DNA of 64,000 bases from Thiofilum sp. Its GTDB lineage: Bacteria > Pseudomonadota > Gammaproteobacteria > Thiotrichales > Thiotrichaceae. The notes below the pieces were generated by a model. That model was not told where the DNA came from. It did no database searches and was given only the letters and a program-made list of their open reading frames with translations. The translations under genes were made by a program, and so were the position numbers. The DNA lies in assembly GCF_016711335.1 (NCBI RefSeq), contig NZ_JADJTF010000001.1, positions 1,550,001 through 1,614,000 on the forward strand, in the 5' to 3' direction. Below are positions 26,341 to 35,481 of the stretch, piece after piece (position 1 is the first letter of the stretch; the number at the start of each line of letters is the position of its first letter).

Positions 26341-27369
26341 ATGCGGAATATTTTTATGAAATCTCTTGCCGCCACCTTATTAAGTGCAAGTATTGCCTTA
26401 GTGCCTGCCCTAGCTGAAACTAAAATCCCCTTTACCTTGGATTGGCGCTTTGAAGGGCCTTCTGCCCCCTATTTTATGGCGATAGATCAGGGGCATTTTA
26501 AAGCTGAGGGCTTAGAGGTTGAGATAGCAGCAGGGCAAGGCTCTTTAGATGCGATTCCCAAAGTTGCCAGTGGTGCTTATCCTTTAGGCTTTGCGGATAT
26601 GTCCAGTCTAATCAAATTTTTGGATCAAAACCCTGAAGCACCCGTGACGGCGGTCATGATGTTATATGATAAGCCTGCCTTTGCGGTCGTGGGACTTAAA
26701 AGCCGTGGTGTTGAAAAGCCTGCTGATTTAGAGGGAAAAACATTAGGTGCTCCGCCTCCTGATGGTGCATGGGCACAGTTTCCAGCCTTTGCTGCGGCTA
26801 ATAATTTAGACATGGCTAAAATTAAAATCGAACCCGTCGGTTTCCCAACCCGTGAACCCATGTTAGCTGAGGGCAAGGTAGATGCAGTCACCGGCTTTTC
26901 TTTCACCTCGTTTTTAAATACCTTGCGTCTGGGAGTAGAGGAGAAAGATATTTCTGTCATTTTAATGGCCGATCATGGCCTAGCCTTATACGGTAATGCC
27001 ATTATTGTGAATAAAGACTTTGCCACCAAGCATCCCGAACAAGTAACGGGTTTCCTACGTGCTGTGGCTAAGGGGCTACAAGGCGTGGTGAATGATCCTA
27101 AAGCAGGTATTGAAGCTATGGTATCGCGCAATCCTGCTATGGATAAAGCCCTTGAATTGCGTCGCCTCGAAATCGCTCTCAAAGATAATATTATGACTGA
27201 CTGGGTACTAAAAAACGGTTTGGGTAATATTGATAGCGAGCGCTTTGCTAAATCGCTTGAACAAATTAAGCAAACCTATACCTTTAAAAAAGAGCCTGAT
27301 GCCCGCTTATATTTCACGGCTGATTATTTACCCAGTGATGGTAGTTTAACCGTTAAAGCAGCACCGTGA
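26341..27369 (+). CDS. ABC transporter substrate-binding protein (NMT1/SsuA-like)
   Basis: A 342-residue periplasmic binding protein with a signal peptide ending near LVPALA/ETK. The mature part is of the NMT1/THI5/SsuA type: FTLDWRFEGPSAPYFMAIDQGHFKAEG at the front, LGAPPPDGAWAQFP and KVDAVTGFSF in the ligand cleft. The family binds sulfonates, nitrate, or pyrimidine precursors of thiamine; this cannot be decided here. A GGGAG ribosome site precedes the ATG at 26341. A sigma-54-like promoter suggests nitrogen control. Confidence 0.88.
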   Translation: MRNIFMKSLAATLLSASIALVPALAETKIPFTLDWRFEGPSAPYFMAIDQGHFKAEGLEVEIAAGQGSLDAIPKVASGAYPLGFADMSSLIKFLDQNPEAPVTAVMMLYDKPAFAVVGLKSRGVEKPADLEGKTLGAPPPDGAWAQFPAFAAANNLDMAKIKIEPVGFPTREPMLAEGKVDAVTGFSFTSFLNTLRLGVEEKDISVILMADHGLALYGNAIIVNKDFATKHPEQVTGFLRAVAKGLQGVVNDPKAGIEAMVSRNPAMDKALELRRLEIALKDNIMTDWVLKNGLGNIDSERFAKSLEQIKQTYTFKKEPDARLYFTADYLPSDGSLTVKAAP

Positions 27370-27378
27370 GGTTAGTTT

Positions 27379-28194
27379 ATGCGTACTGAAACTACCGAGC
27401 TGATTGCTCTGAAACAGGTCAGTCATGCCTATCGCACCGCTTCAGGTTTACTACCTGTATTAGATCAGCTTAATCTGAGTATTCCTGAGGGTAGTTTCTG
27501 TGCGGTAGTAGGGCCTTCTGGTTGTGGTAAGTCGACCTTAACTCGGCTAATCGCGGGTTTAATGTTTCCTGATCAAGGTGAGGTCTGGTTACACGGCGAA
27601 TTAGTACGTTCGCCGCGTAAAACGGTGGGTATGGCGTTTCAAAACCCGGTGTTATTAGAGTGGCGTAGTATTTTAGATAATATCATTTTGCCGCTGGAAA
27701 TTGTTGCGCCCCGTATGCCCAAAGCCGAGAAAATAGCGCGTGCTAAGCAATTATTAGCTTTAGTGGGTTTGAGTGGTTTTGAGCAAAAACGCCCTTCCGA
27801 ATTATCGGGGGGGATGCGCCAACGCGCTTCTCTATGTCGTGCTTTAGTCCATAAGCCTGATGTATTGATTTTAGATGAGCCTTTTGGTGCTTTAGATGCC
27901 TTCACTCGTGAGGATTTATGGCAGACCATGCACGTCTTGCGAGCAGAGCAGCCTTTTACCGCTTTGTTAATTACGCATGATTTACGTGAAAGTGTTTATC
28001 TAGCAGATCAGGTTGTCGTGTTATCGGGGCGACCAGCACGGACTCAGTTTGTGCTGGATATTCCGATACGTGGGATTCGTCCTTTGGCAATGCTCTATGA
28101 GCCGCAAGCGGTAGAGTGGTTGGCTATCCTACGCCAACAAATTGAAATTGCTCAAGGTCGTGTGCCACCCACTCTCATAGGAGCCTCTGTATGA
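27379..28194 (+). CDS. ABC transporter ATP-binding protein
   Basis: A 271-residue ATPase of the SsuB/TauB/NrtD type that powers the importer. It shows Walker A GPSGCGKST, Q-loop FQNPVLLEW, signature LSGGMRQRASLCRAL, Walker B VLILDEPFGALD and the H-loop LITHDLRES. It lies 9 nt after the binding-protein gene and overlaps the permease gene by 4 nt. Confidence 0.95.
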   Translation: MRTETTELIALKQVSHAYRTASGLLPVLDQLNLSIPEGSFCAVVGPSGCGKSTLTRLIAGLMFPDQGEVWLHGELVRSPRKTVGMAFQNPVLLEWRSILDNIILPLEIVAPRMPKAEKIARAKQLLALVGLSGFEQKRPSELSGGMRQRASLCRALVHKPDVLILDEPFGALDAFTREDLWQTMHVLRAEQPFTALLITHDLRESVYLADQVVVLSGRPARTQFVLDIPIRGIRPLAMLYEPQAVEWLAILRQQIEIAQGRVPPTLIGASV

Positions 28195-28967
28195 AGCCCA
28201 CGTCTTTAGCTTGGCAGAAGTTTTTTGTCCCCGTGGTTGCTGTAGTGGTAGTGCTATTAGCGTGGGAGATCTTAGTTTGGTACAAAGGGTGGCCGACTTA
28301 TAAGATGGCTGCACCTAGCGATGTATGGCCTGCTTTTTGGCGCTACCAAGACTTATTTATGGAGTACGGTTGGCAAACCTTGTGGCGTACTGTCGTAGGT
28401 TTAGGTTTAGCGGTATTAGTGGGTACATTAATCGGTATGGTGATGGGCTTAAGTCGGATTATGCGTGAGGCTCTCTATCCCTTACTGGTGGGCTTTAATG
28501 CCATTCCTAAAGCCACAGTTGTACCAGTGGTGGCGTTAATGTTTGTGGGACAACATGATTTCAACACCGTTTTAATTGCTTTTTTGATTTCATTTTTCCC
28601 CATTGCGGTCTCTGTTTCCATCGGTTTATCGACCTTGGAGCCGGAATATCGGGATATTTTGCGCTCTTTAGGTGCTTCACGTTTTACCATTTTCTGGAAA
28701 ATCGCTTTACCTAAAACCTTACCGGAGTTTTTCGGTGCTTTAAAAGTGGCGGTTACTTTAGCCTTTATCGGTACCAATTTGGTTGAAATTATCACCCCTC
28801 ACGGTAGAGGGTTGGGGCATTTATTTGATAGTGGTCGGATTAATTCCGATTATCCATTAATGTTCGCCGTACTGATTGCTTTGGCTTTCTTAGGTATCTT
28901 GCTGTATTACGTGGTGGTTGCCTTAGAGAAGCTATTTGCCGGTTGGGCAGAGCGCGGCGTGAGTTAA
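28191..28967 (+). CDS. ABC transporter permease
   Basis: A 258-residue inner-membrane subunit with six predicted helices. The EAA-type cytoplasmic loop reads LRSLGASRFTIFWKIALPKTLPEFFGALK, the contact to the ATPase. It belongs to the SsuC/TauC permease group and completes the three-gene importer. The start ATG overlaps the ATPase stop. Confidence 0.93.
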   Translation: MKPTSLAWQKFFVPVVAVVVVLLAWEILVWYKGWPTYKMAAPSDVWPAFWRYQDLFMEYGWQTLWRTVVGLGLAVLVGTLIGMVMGLSRIMREALYPLLVGFNAIPKATVVPVVALMFVGQHDFNTVLIAFLISFFPIAVSVSIGLSTLEPEYRDILRSLGASRFTIFWKIALPKTLPEFFGALKVAVTLAFIGTNLVEIITPHGRGLGHLFDSGRINSDYPLMFAVLIALAFLGILLYYVVVALEKLFAGWAERGVS

Positions 28968-28986
28968 ACGTTGTATTTCTCCAGTG

Positions 28987-29026
28987 CGGGTAACGAGACA
29001 GGCTGCGCAGCATAAATCGTTACCCG
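28987..29026. terminator. Inverted repeat after the ABC operon
   Basis: CGGGTAACGA (28987-28996) pairs with TCGTTACCCG (29017-29026) around a 20-nt loop. It lies 20 bp after the permease stop, so it may end the operon. No T-run follows. The remaining 200 bp up to the T3SS genes shows no other feature I can support. Confidence 0.5.
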
Positions 29027-29240
29027 TAGTTTCTTGCATCCAACACCAACGTACATCGTTAGCATTGGCGAATGCCGCGAGTTCGTTATTATATCGTGAT
29101 CTCATCTAGCCCATTGCCCGATCATCTACCCCAATTCAATGCTTGAGCCTAGCTTACGTTACTATAAGCGCTATGTGCGTATTATGCTTAATCGTAGTGT
29201 GAAGTGATGCGTTAGGGTGCGAGCCTAATAGTAGAGATTT

Positions 29241-29936
29241 ATGGATCAACAAAAAACGACCTCCTCTAATAAAAAGCTTTCCAGCTTGGTATGGGAATTT
29301 AATTTCCGTCCCGATAACTATATTCATGCGAGTTGGTTAGCGGCCATGCCTGATGGTGAGTTAATTAGCAAATTAGTCGGCAAACATCGTGGTGCTGAGC
29401 GAGTCGTGCAACATCTAATGGGGCGGTTGGGGCTAGAAAACCAAGTCTATTTTAATTTTTCTAGTTCACTCGCCAAGATGGCGCTTTGGTTAGCTGAGGA
29501 TTTAGAGACTTTAGTGTTGCATGCGGGAGCGGTGATGATTCGTGATCAGGTGCAGCGCTCGGTATCACGCGATGATGTAGTGAAAATCCGTGCCGATATA
29601 GGCGACGATTTATATTTCTTTATTCAGCGGCGTGTACCTATGGTAATGCGCCGCCCGCCGGTGGGTTTAGAATTTCCTAATGGGATGGAATTAAAAAAGC
29701 GCCTTATTTTGGGTGGGATGCTATGTTTTAACGAAGCGTTTATGGAGTTTCCGCTAGCCTTACGCAAACGTTTAATGATTAAGTTACCGATTCAATGGTA
29801 TGAGTTATTGGATACTCAAGCGGCATTAGGTCAGCCTTTACGCAACCAACATGCCGAGTGTGTCGCCTTAATTCAAAAAATTGCCATTGATATTAAAATT
29901 GGAGTGAGCCACGATGGAAAAATTCGTCTCGGTTAA
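29241..29936 (+). CDS. sctK: Type III secretion sorting-platform protein SctK
   Basis: A 231-residue soluble protein of the YscK/SctK kind, the accessory that links the sorting platform to the inner-membrane ring. The N-terminal half has WEFNFRPDNYIHASWLAAMP and the middle ADIGDDLYFFIQRR. The family is poorly conserved, so the call rests on size, weak similarity and being directly before sctL, as in Yersinia. It overlaps sctL by 23 nt. Confidence 0.7.
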   Translation: MDQQKTTSSNKKLSSLVWEFNFRPDNYIHASWLAAMPDGELISKLVGKHRGAERVVQHLMGRLGLENQVYFNFSSSLAKMALWLAEDLETLVLHAGAVMIRDQVQRSVSRDDVVKIRADIGDDLYFFIQRRVPMVMRRPPVGLEFPNGMELKKRLILGGMLCFNEAFMEFPLALRKRLMIKLPIQWYELLDTQAALGQPLRNQHAECVALIQKIAIDIKIGVSHDGKIRLG

Positions 29937-30546
29937 GCCATTAGACTCACAACTGAGTCCCGAACAACGCGTTTTAAAAGCTCAGGATTATAAGCGCTTA
30001 GTGACCTATGAGCAGTTGCTCAAAGAATTAGAATTAAAAGATAAGCGCCGCGAACAGGAGCTATTAGCCGCTAAAGCCGCTGCCTTACGCGCTGGTTTTC
30101 AACAGGGCAAAGCACAAGCTAATGCCGAGCTAGCCGCGCAATTACTCGATTTTACCGTCAAGATGAATCATGCAGTCGCTAATACGGAGCGTCAATTAGT
30201 GGATGTAGTGATTCATGCGGTGCGTAAGATTGTACATAATTTTGAGGATGCTGAATTAGTCGCAAGCGCGGTAGAACGGGGTATGGAGTTAGTACGCGGT
30301 AGCCAAAAGCTGATTATTCGGGTGAATCCTCAACTCTATGATGCAGTAGCGAAGAAAATTAATTCCTTACAAGATACCAGCCGACAGGTGGAGATTGTGA
30401 GTGATGCGCACTTAAAAGCGACTGAGTGTGTATTAGAGTCCGATATAGGCATTGTCAATGCAAGCACTGAGCAACAGCTAGAAGCAGTTACTCGTGCATT
30501 ACAAAAGGCTTTTCCTGATAAAGTAGGACGTATTCAACCGCATTAA
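29914..30546 (+). CDS. sctL: Type III secretion stator protein SctL
   Basis: A 210-residue stator protein of the SctL/YscL/FliH family. The first 100 residues are a charged coiled coil (LKELELKDKRREQELLAAKAAALRAGF with the alanine-rich helix), and the C-terminal half is the HrpE/YscL domain that binds the SctN ATPase (LVDVVIHAVRKIVHNFEDAEL). It links the ATPase to SctQ. Its stop lies 19 bp from the convergent stop of sctO. Confidence 0.85.
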   Translation: MEKFVSVKPLDSQLSPEQRVLKAQDYKRLVTYEQLLKELELKDKRREQELLAAKAAALRAGFQQGKAQANAELAAQLLDFTVKMNHAVANTERQLVDVVIHAVRKIVHNFEDAELVASAVERGMELVRGSQKLIIRVNPQLYDAVAKKINSLQDTSRQVEIVSDAHLKATECVLESDIGIVNASTEQQLEAVTRALQKAFPDKVGRIQPH

Positions 30547-30565
30547 CCAATTAAACAGCCGAATA

Positions 30566-31012
30566 TTAAGGATCGGGGGCACGATCCTCAGATTTTGCAT
30601 AAGCTACCGCTTTGGCCTCGATTTCGACAATTTCTTTCATCTTCTCAAACTGTAGAGTCATTTGATCGGACTTTTGTTTGCTAGATTGAAAGGCGGCTTC
30701 CGAGGCTTTGAGTTGGTTTTCGGCAGTATTAATCGCTTGATAGTAAAACTGCTCTTGCATGAGCATGTTTTCTAATTGTCCTTGGTACTCCCGTAGTGCC
30801 TCAGGGGTAAAAGGTTGGCTTTGCAAGGCTTTAAAGCGGGCTTCTTGTTGTTCTAAACGCCAATGCTGATAGTTAGTCAGATCATTTTTGGCTTGCTGGA
30901 GTTGTTGGTTATACCCATCCACTTGGCGGCGCTTCTCTTGCATTTCTGCTAATTGTTGTTCCATGCGCCGATTGCGGATTTTTTTTAATTCTTTAAGTTC
31001 ATTTAAGCTCAT
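30566..31012 (-). CDS. sctO: Type III secretion central stalk SctO
   Basis: A 148-residue protein that is almost wholly coiled coil with very high Gln, Lys and Glu content, like YscO/FliJ, the stalk inside the ATPase ring. Position directly after sctN with a one-base overlap (TAATG) supports this. Sequence conservation in this family is low, so the call is mainly contextual. The end (YAKSEDRAPDP) is disordered. Confidence 0.82.
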   Translation of the reverse strand: MSLNELKELKKIRNRRMEQQLAEMQEKRRQVDGYNQQLQQAKNDLTNYQHWRLEQQEARFKALQSQPFTPEALREYQGQLENMLMQEQFYYQAINTAENQLKASEAAFQSSKQKSDQMTLQFEKMKEIVEIEAKAVAYAKSEDRAPDP

Positions 31013-32331
31013 TATGATTTACCTGCTAACTGTATGAGGCGCTGTACTGTTTGATCAAAGGTACTGTGCTCATCGGGTTTTTGCTTAAGAAAATCATTGA
31101 TTTGATTAATTTTATCCAGTGCCTCATCCGCTAGTGGATCAGCACCGCGTTTATATTCACCCACCCTCACTAGAAATTCAATTTCTTTGTATTTATTCAG
31201 TAAAGTACGAATATGAGCGGCAGCACGCCGATGCGGTTCTGAGGTGAGACGCGGCATAATCCGACTCAAACTCCCCAAGGTGTCAACAGCAGGGTAATGG
31301 TTACTAGAGGCCAGATCGCGCGATAAGATGATATGCCCATCTAGGAGCGAGCGTACTTCGTCGCCAATAGGGTCAGACATATCATCGCCCTCAATTAGTA
31401 CGGTATAAAAGGCTGTAATAGAACCATTAGAACCATAGCCCGCCCGTTCTACTAATTTAGGTAATTCTGAAAATACCGAAGGCGGATAACCGCGCCGTGC
31501 AGGGGCTTCACCTGCTGCTAGACCAATCTCACGCTGAGCGCGAGCAAAGCGCGTTAAAGAGTCCATCAGCAATAACACTTTTTTGCCTTGATCACGGTAG
31601 TATTCAGCCACTGCGGTAGCCACATAAGCCGCTTTCAAGCGTTCAATCGGAGGACGATCCGAGGTGGCAACGATGAGTATAGTTTTAGCCATACCATCTG
31701 AGCCTAGTGCCTCTTCCATAAATTCGCGCACCTCACGGCCCCGCTCACCAATTAGAGCGACCACATAGACATCAACGTCTGCGTGTTGCACTAACATGCT
31801 GAGTAGCGAGGATTTACCAACCCCCGCACCCGCGAAAATACCGATACGTTGTCCTACCCCGCAGGTAATTAGACCATCAATGGAACGAATACCCAGCGAG
31901 AGTGGATCTTTAACCATTTTGCGGGTAAGTGGATCGGGAGGGGAGGCCATTAAGGGATAATAGTCTTGAATCGATACGCCAACCCGATTCTGAATACGCC
32001 CAATACCATCCAGCACGCAACCTTTTAAATCATCGCCTACACCCACGCGCAGCATTTCACCCGTTACCGTGACTTGAGTATGAATCGATACCCCTTGCAT
32101 ATCGCCAATGGGGGCGAGTAGAGCAATGTTTTGTTCAAAGCCAATCACTTCAGCGGGAATCATGCGCTCGTCTTCGGCATTTTTGAGCATGCATAATTCA
32201 CCTAAACGTACTTTAGGAATAATAGCTCGCACTACCGTACCCGTTACCTGCACAATGCGCCCGTGTAATACCAAGGCTTGGCATTGATCTAATGCCTGAT
32301 ACATCACACGCGAGACGTAACTTAATTCCAT
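31012..32331 (-). CDS. sctN: Type III secretion ATPase SctN
   Basis: A 439-residue F1-ATPase-like protein that strips chaperones and unfolds substrates at the export gate. Walker A is GAGVGKSS (168-175), the catalytic area is VVALIGERGREVREF, Walker B is VLLLMDSLTRFARAQREIGLAAGEAP, and PPSVFSELPKLVERAG follows. It belongs to the non-flagellar SctN group by its N-terminus. Three nucleotides separate it from sctV. Confidence 0.96.
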   Translation of the reverse strand: MELSYVSRVMYQALDQCQALVLHGRIVQVTGTVVRAIIPKVRLGELCMLKNAEDERMIPAEVIGFEQNIALLAPIGDMQGVSIHTQVTVTGEMLRVGVGDDLKGCVLDGIGRIQNRVGVSIQDYYPLMASPPDPLTRKMVKDPLSLGIRSIDGLITCGVGQRIGIFAGAGVGKSSLLSMLVQHADVDVYVVALIGERGREVREFMEEALGSDGMAKTILIVATSDRPPIERLKAAYVATAVAEYYRDQGKKVLLLMDSLTRFARAQREIGLAAGEAPARRGYPPSVFSELPKLVERAGYGSNGSITAFYTVLIEGDDMSDPIGDEVRSLLDGHIILSRDLASSNHYPAVDTLGSLSRIMPRLTSEPHRRAAAHIRTLLNKYKEIEFLVRVGEYKRGADPLADEALDKINQINDFLKQKPDEHSTFDQTVQRLIQLAGKS

Positions 32332-32334
32332 ACT

Positions 32335-34437
32335 TTACATCCTTGGTTGCATCGGCGGCATCATATGCGGTGGTGGTTGAGTCAGGCGTAACTCACCCGC
32401 AGGTTGCACTGAAATGGTAGGAGGTAATTCCTGAATTGAGAGTACAGGCAAATCAGGAAATTGAGCCGCTAAATGAGTACGTAGATGGCGACGTAAATCC
32501 ATACCCGTTAATACCACAGGTCGAATCGAGTCCGGTGTGGCACGTTGATTATATTGCTCTTCTAAGTAGCGTACTGTATTCATTAGTGTTTGAGCGGCGT
32601 CAGGCGAGAGCGCTAAGAAAATACCCGCCTGTGTTTGGCGAATACTGCCCTGTAGCATACGCTCAGATTCGGGATCAATCATATAGACGGGTAATTGCCC
32701 CGTGCCACGGGTGAAGGAATAGGCAATTTGTCGTTTTAAGGCAATACGCACACGCTCAGAAAGCATGCCCATATCTTTTTCTTCGGCAAATTCAATCAGC
32801 GTTTCTAAAATTTGGCGTAAATCACGGATGGAAATACTTTCACTCAGTAAGCGTTTGAATATATCCACCATTTTAGTATTCGGTACTGCGCGTTGAGCCT
32901 CTTGTACTAAGGTGACATAGCCAGCTTCTTCGAGGCGACTCATCAGGGTATGTACTTCTTGTACCCCAATAAACTCAGCCGCATGACGCCGCAGAATAAA
33001 ACTTAAATGATTACTAATGGTTTTAATCGCATTAGCTCCCACCCCAGTATCCGTTTGAGTCGTGACGGTATTCACTACCGCCATATCGGAGTTAGCACCC
33101 ATCGCCGCTTTGGGGAGTGCTGCCATCGGAGGTGCATTGAGGTCGCCTTGTGCAACGGGAATGCCACGAATCAAAATGCGGTACATATTACCGCTGAGTT
33201 GTTCAGATAAACGTAAACCCACTCCTGACAGTGGCACACCTAAATCGGTATAAAATTGGCGTCTGACCTTGGTAAATTCATCATTCAGGGCAGGCAATGC
33301 AATCTGACTGCGCATCGTTTCTGGTATTTCTACCAGTACCGGATCTAGTGGTTTTAGCTCCTCCAATAACTTAGTACTGTCATAGGTTTCAGCCCCACCA
33401 CCCGTGAGTTTTTCAGCACCACCTAAAATCGTGGTTGCTTCTCCTACCGCAAATTCGCGCTTAGATTTAGCTTTTTTCAGAATGAATCCGGTAAACCCTA
33501 AAGTAGCCCCTAATACTAAAAAGACCATAGTAGGGAAACCGGGAATCAGACCCATCATAGTCACAATGACGGCAGCAACCATTAGAGCATTGGGTTGGTC
33601 GAGTAATTGACCACTAATATCTGTACCTAAATTACCCTCTTCATCCACGGAAACCCGCGAGATAATAATCCCTGCGGTAATGGAGATAAAAAGTGCCGGG
33701 ATTTGTGAGATTAATCCATCACCGATAGTCAGTACTGAATAAAGTTGAGCCGCATCACCCGCTGTCATACCGCGCTGCATCACCCCAATCGTAATGCCGC
33801 CCAAGATATTGACTAAGATAATAATCAAGCCTGCTATCGCATCCCCCTTGACGAATTTCATCGCGCCATCCATAGAGCCAAAGAGTTGGCTTTCTTTTTC
33901 AAGACGTAGGCGACGGGAACGAGCTTCAGTCAAACTAATCACCCCAGCGCGAAGGTCACTATCAATACTCATTTGCTTACCGGGCATGGCATCGAGTGAG
34001 AAGCGTGCCCCCACCTCAGCAATCCGCTCTGAACCCTTGGTAATGACAATAAATTGCACAATAGTAATGATCAGGAAAATGACGATCCCTACTACCATAT
34101 TGCCACCCACCACAAATTGCCCGAAGGTTTCAATGATTTTACCGGCATCCGCTTCAGTCAAAATCAACCGCGTGGTCGCAATACTCAAAGATAGGCGAAA
34201 TAGGGTGGTGAGTAGGAGCACCGAGGGGAAGGATGAAAAGTGCAATGGTGAGGGCAAGTAAACCGATAGCATCAAGAGTAAAATGGCTATCCCCATATTG
34301 ATAGCAATTAAAATATCCACTATTAAGGTAGGCATGGGGAGAATCATCATAAAGATGATCGCCACCAGCAGCAACGCGAGCGCAATATCACTGCGAGCCG
34401 TTAGTTTTTGTAATAAGCCTTGTGATGGGGCACTCAT
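32335..34437 (-). CDS. sctV: Type III secretion export gate SctV
   Basis: A 700-residue export-gate protein. The first 320 residues hold about eight helices, with the FHIPEP-type cytoplasmic loop visible as DAMPGKQMSIDSDLRAGVI. The long C-terminal cytoplasmic part forms the nonameric ring that docks chaperones. Length is normal for SctV. Everything expected is present, so the gate itself looks functional. Confidence 0.95.
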   Translation of the reverse strand: MSAPSQGLLQKLTARSDIALALLLVAIIFMMILPMPTLIVDILIAINMGIAILLLMLSVYLPSPLHFSSFPSVLLLTTLFRLSLSIATTRLILTEADAGKIIETFGQFVVGGNMVVGIVIFLIITIVQFIVITKGSERIAEVGARFSLDAMPGKQMSIDSDLRAGVISLTEARSRRLRLEKESQLFGSMDGAMKFVKGDAIAGLIIILVNILGGITIGVMQRGMTAGDAAQLYSVLTIGDGLISQIPALFISITAGIIISRVSVDEEGNLGTDISGQLLDQPNALMVAAVIVTMMGLIPGFPTMVFLVLGATLGFTGFILKKAKSKREFAVGEATTILGGAEKLTGGGAETYDSTKLLEELKPLDPVLVEIPETMRSQIALPALNDEFTKVRRQFYTDLGVPLSGVGLRLSEQLSGNMYRILIRGIPVAQGDLNAPPMAALPKAAMGANSDMAVVNTVTTQTDTGVGANAIKTISNHLSFILRRHAAEFIGVQEVHTLMSRLEEAGYVTLVQEAQRAVPNTKMVDIFKRLLSESISIRDLRQILETLIEFAEEKDMGMLSERVRIALKRQIAYSFTRGTGQLPVYMIDPESERMLQGSIRQTQAGIFLALSPDAAQTLMNTVRYLEEQYNQRATPDSIRPVVLTGMDLRRHLRTHLAAQFPDLPVLSIQELPPTISVQPAGELRLTQPPPHMMPPMQPRM

Positions 34438-34445
34438 AGTGTCAC

Positions 34446-34766
34446 CTATACTTTAGAAGCATCGTTTTTAAGTTCGAGTTGTACGTAACGATCCATTCCC
34501 GTCAATTTGATTAAGCGTTGAATTAAAGCATTAGCACCCAGCAAAGTCGGTGCAACTTGGTGTGTGTGATAAAACTCTAGTAATACCTGTAGACCGTCGG
34601 AGGTCATATAGGGAGTTTGTTCAAAATTAATAATGACAGGCGGTGTTAATTTGGTGATGATCGCTCGTAAATTATCGGCTAGCGTGGCATTCAAAGCGCC
34701 CGACAATTGGATAACGGCTTTACCCTCTTGGGTTTGAATTTTGATACTGCCATCAGGGAGTTGCAT
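34446..34766 (-). CDS. STAS-domain protein inside the T3SS operon
   Basis: A 106-residue protein made of a single STAS domain (anti-sigma factor antagonist fold). The phospho-switch segment reads MTSDGLQVL, with Ser in the usual place, and the preceding beta strand is VIINFEQT. Anti-anti-sigma partners act with a serine kinase; in Bordetella such partner switching (BtrV) controls T3SS secretion. No matching kinase or phosphatase is seen nearby. It lies 8 nt before sctV and is surely co-transcribed. Confidence 0.85.
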   Translation of the reverse strand: MQLPDGSIKIQTQEGKAVIQLSGALNATLADNLRAIITKLTPPVIINFEQTPYMTSDGLQVLLEFYHTHQVAPTLLGANALIQRLIKLTGMDRYVQLELKNDASKV

Positions 34767-34796
34767 AGTTGGGTCTCATTAGCTAGTTATGCTGCC

Positions 34797-35381
34797 TTAA
34801 TCGACTAAGGCAACGTATAATTTTCTATCATCAATACCAATAATTTTGACCCTTGTACCTGCCGCACAATCAGGACCTGAGACTGCCCAATCCTCACGTT
34901 GAATATGAATAGTACCGTGCCCATTCATAATGGGCTGATCGAGCACAATAGTTTCGCCGACTAGATGTTGCCCAGGGTAAGCACTAAAAAACTCTTTAAA
35001 CGACTTAGATAAATCAAAAAATAATGGCGCAATAAAAATAATCAGCAATAGTACCGGCAATTGCCACTGCCAAAAGGCGGCGGGACTCAAGAGCATCAAT
35101 AGACCTGTGATACCAGCCGCTAGACCTAGCCATTTTTCCCAAGAGCCATATAAGCTATTTTTATAGTGAGAGATCATGCCGTTGGGTTGTTTAATCCACT
35201 GTGACAGCCTGAAAATAGCCCGTTGTACCCATAATTTAAGTTCGCCATCCTGCATAGCTTGTCTAAATCCGCTGAAAGGAGAATGACTCGGCGTTTGACT
35301 ACCTTGAGACGATTCAGACACGGGTACGAGTCCTTGGTCTTTAGATAATTTGGTTTGGTTTTCAGTCATTGTAGTTATCAT
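34797..35381 (-). CDS. NfeD-like membrane protein in the T3SS operon
   Basis: A 194-residue protein with a soluble N-terminus of about 85 residues, two closely spaced helices (WLGLAAGITGLLMLLSPAAFW and QLPVLLLIIFIAPLFF), and a C-terminal OB-fold typical of NfeD (GETIVLDQPIMNGHGTIHI, TRVKIIGIDDRKLYV). NfeD proteins partner stomatin-like membrane proteins. None is seen here. An in-frame extension to 35453 adds 24 residues, and an ATG at 35369 is also possible. The gene is not a known T3SS part. Confidence 0.7.
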   Translation of the reverse strand: MITTMTENQTKLSKDQGLVPVSESSQGSQTPSHSPFSGFRQAMQDGELKLWVQRAIFRLSQWIKQPNGMISHYKNSLYGSWEKWLGLAAGITGLLMLLSPAAFWQWQLPVLLLIIFIAPLFFDLSKSFKEFFSAYPGQHLVGETIVLDQPIMNGHGTIHIQREDWAVSGPDCAAGTRVKIIGIDDRKLYVALVD

Positions 35382-35481
35382 GCTAATAATGGCTTTAAAT
35401 ATAAGTACTTTGTTTATTTTAGAATAAATAGAAAAATATAACTCACAAAGCACTAAAATAAGGGTGTTAATTAAGTCTTAA

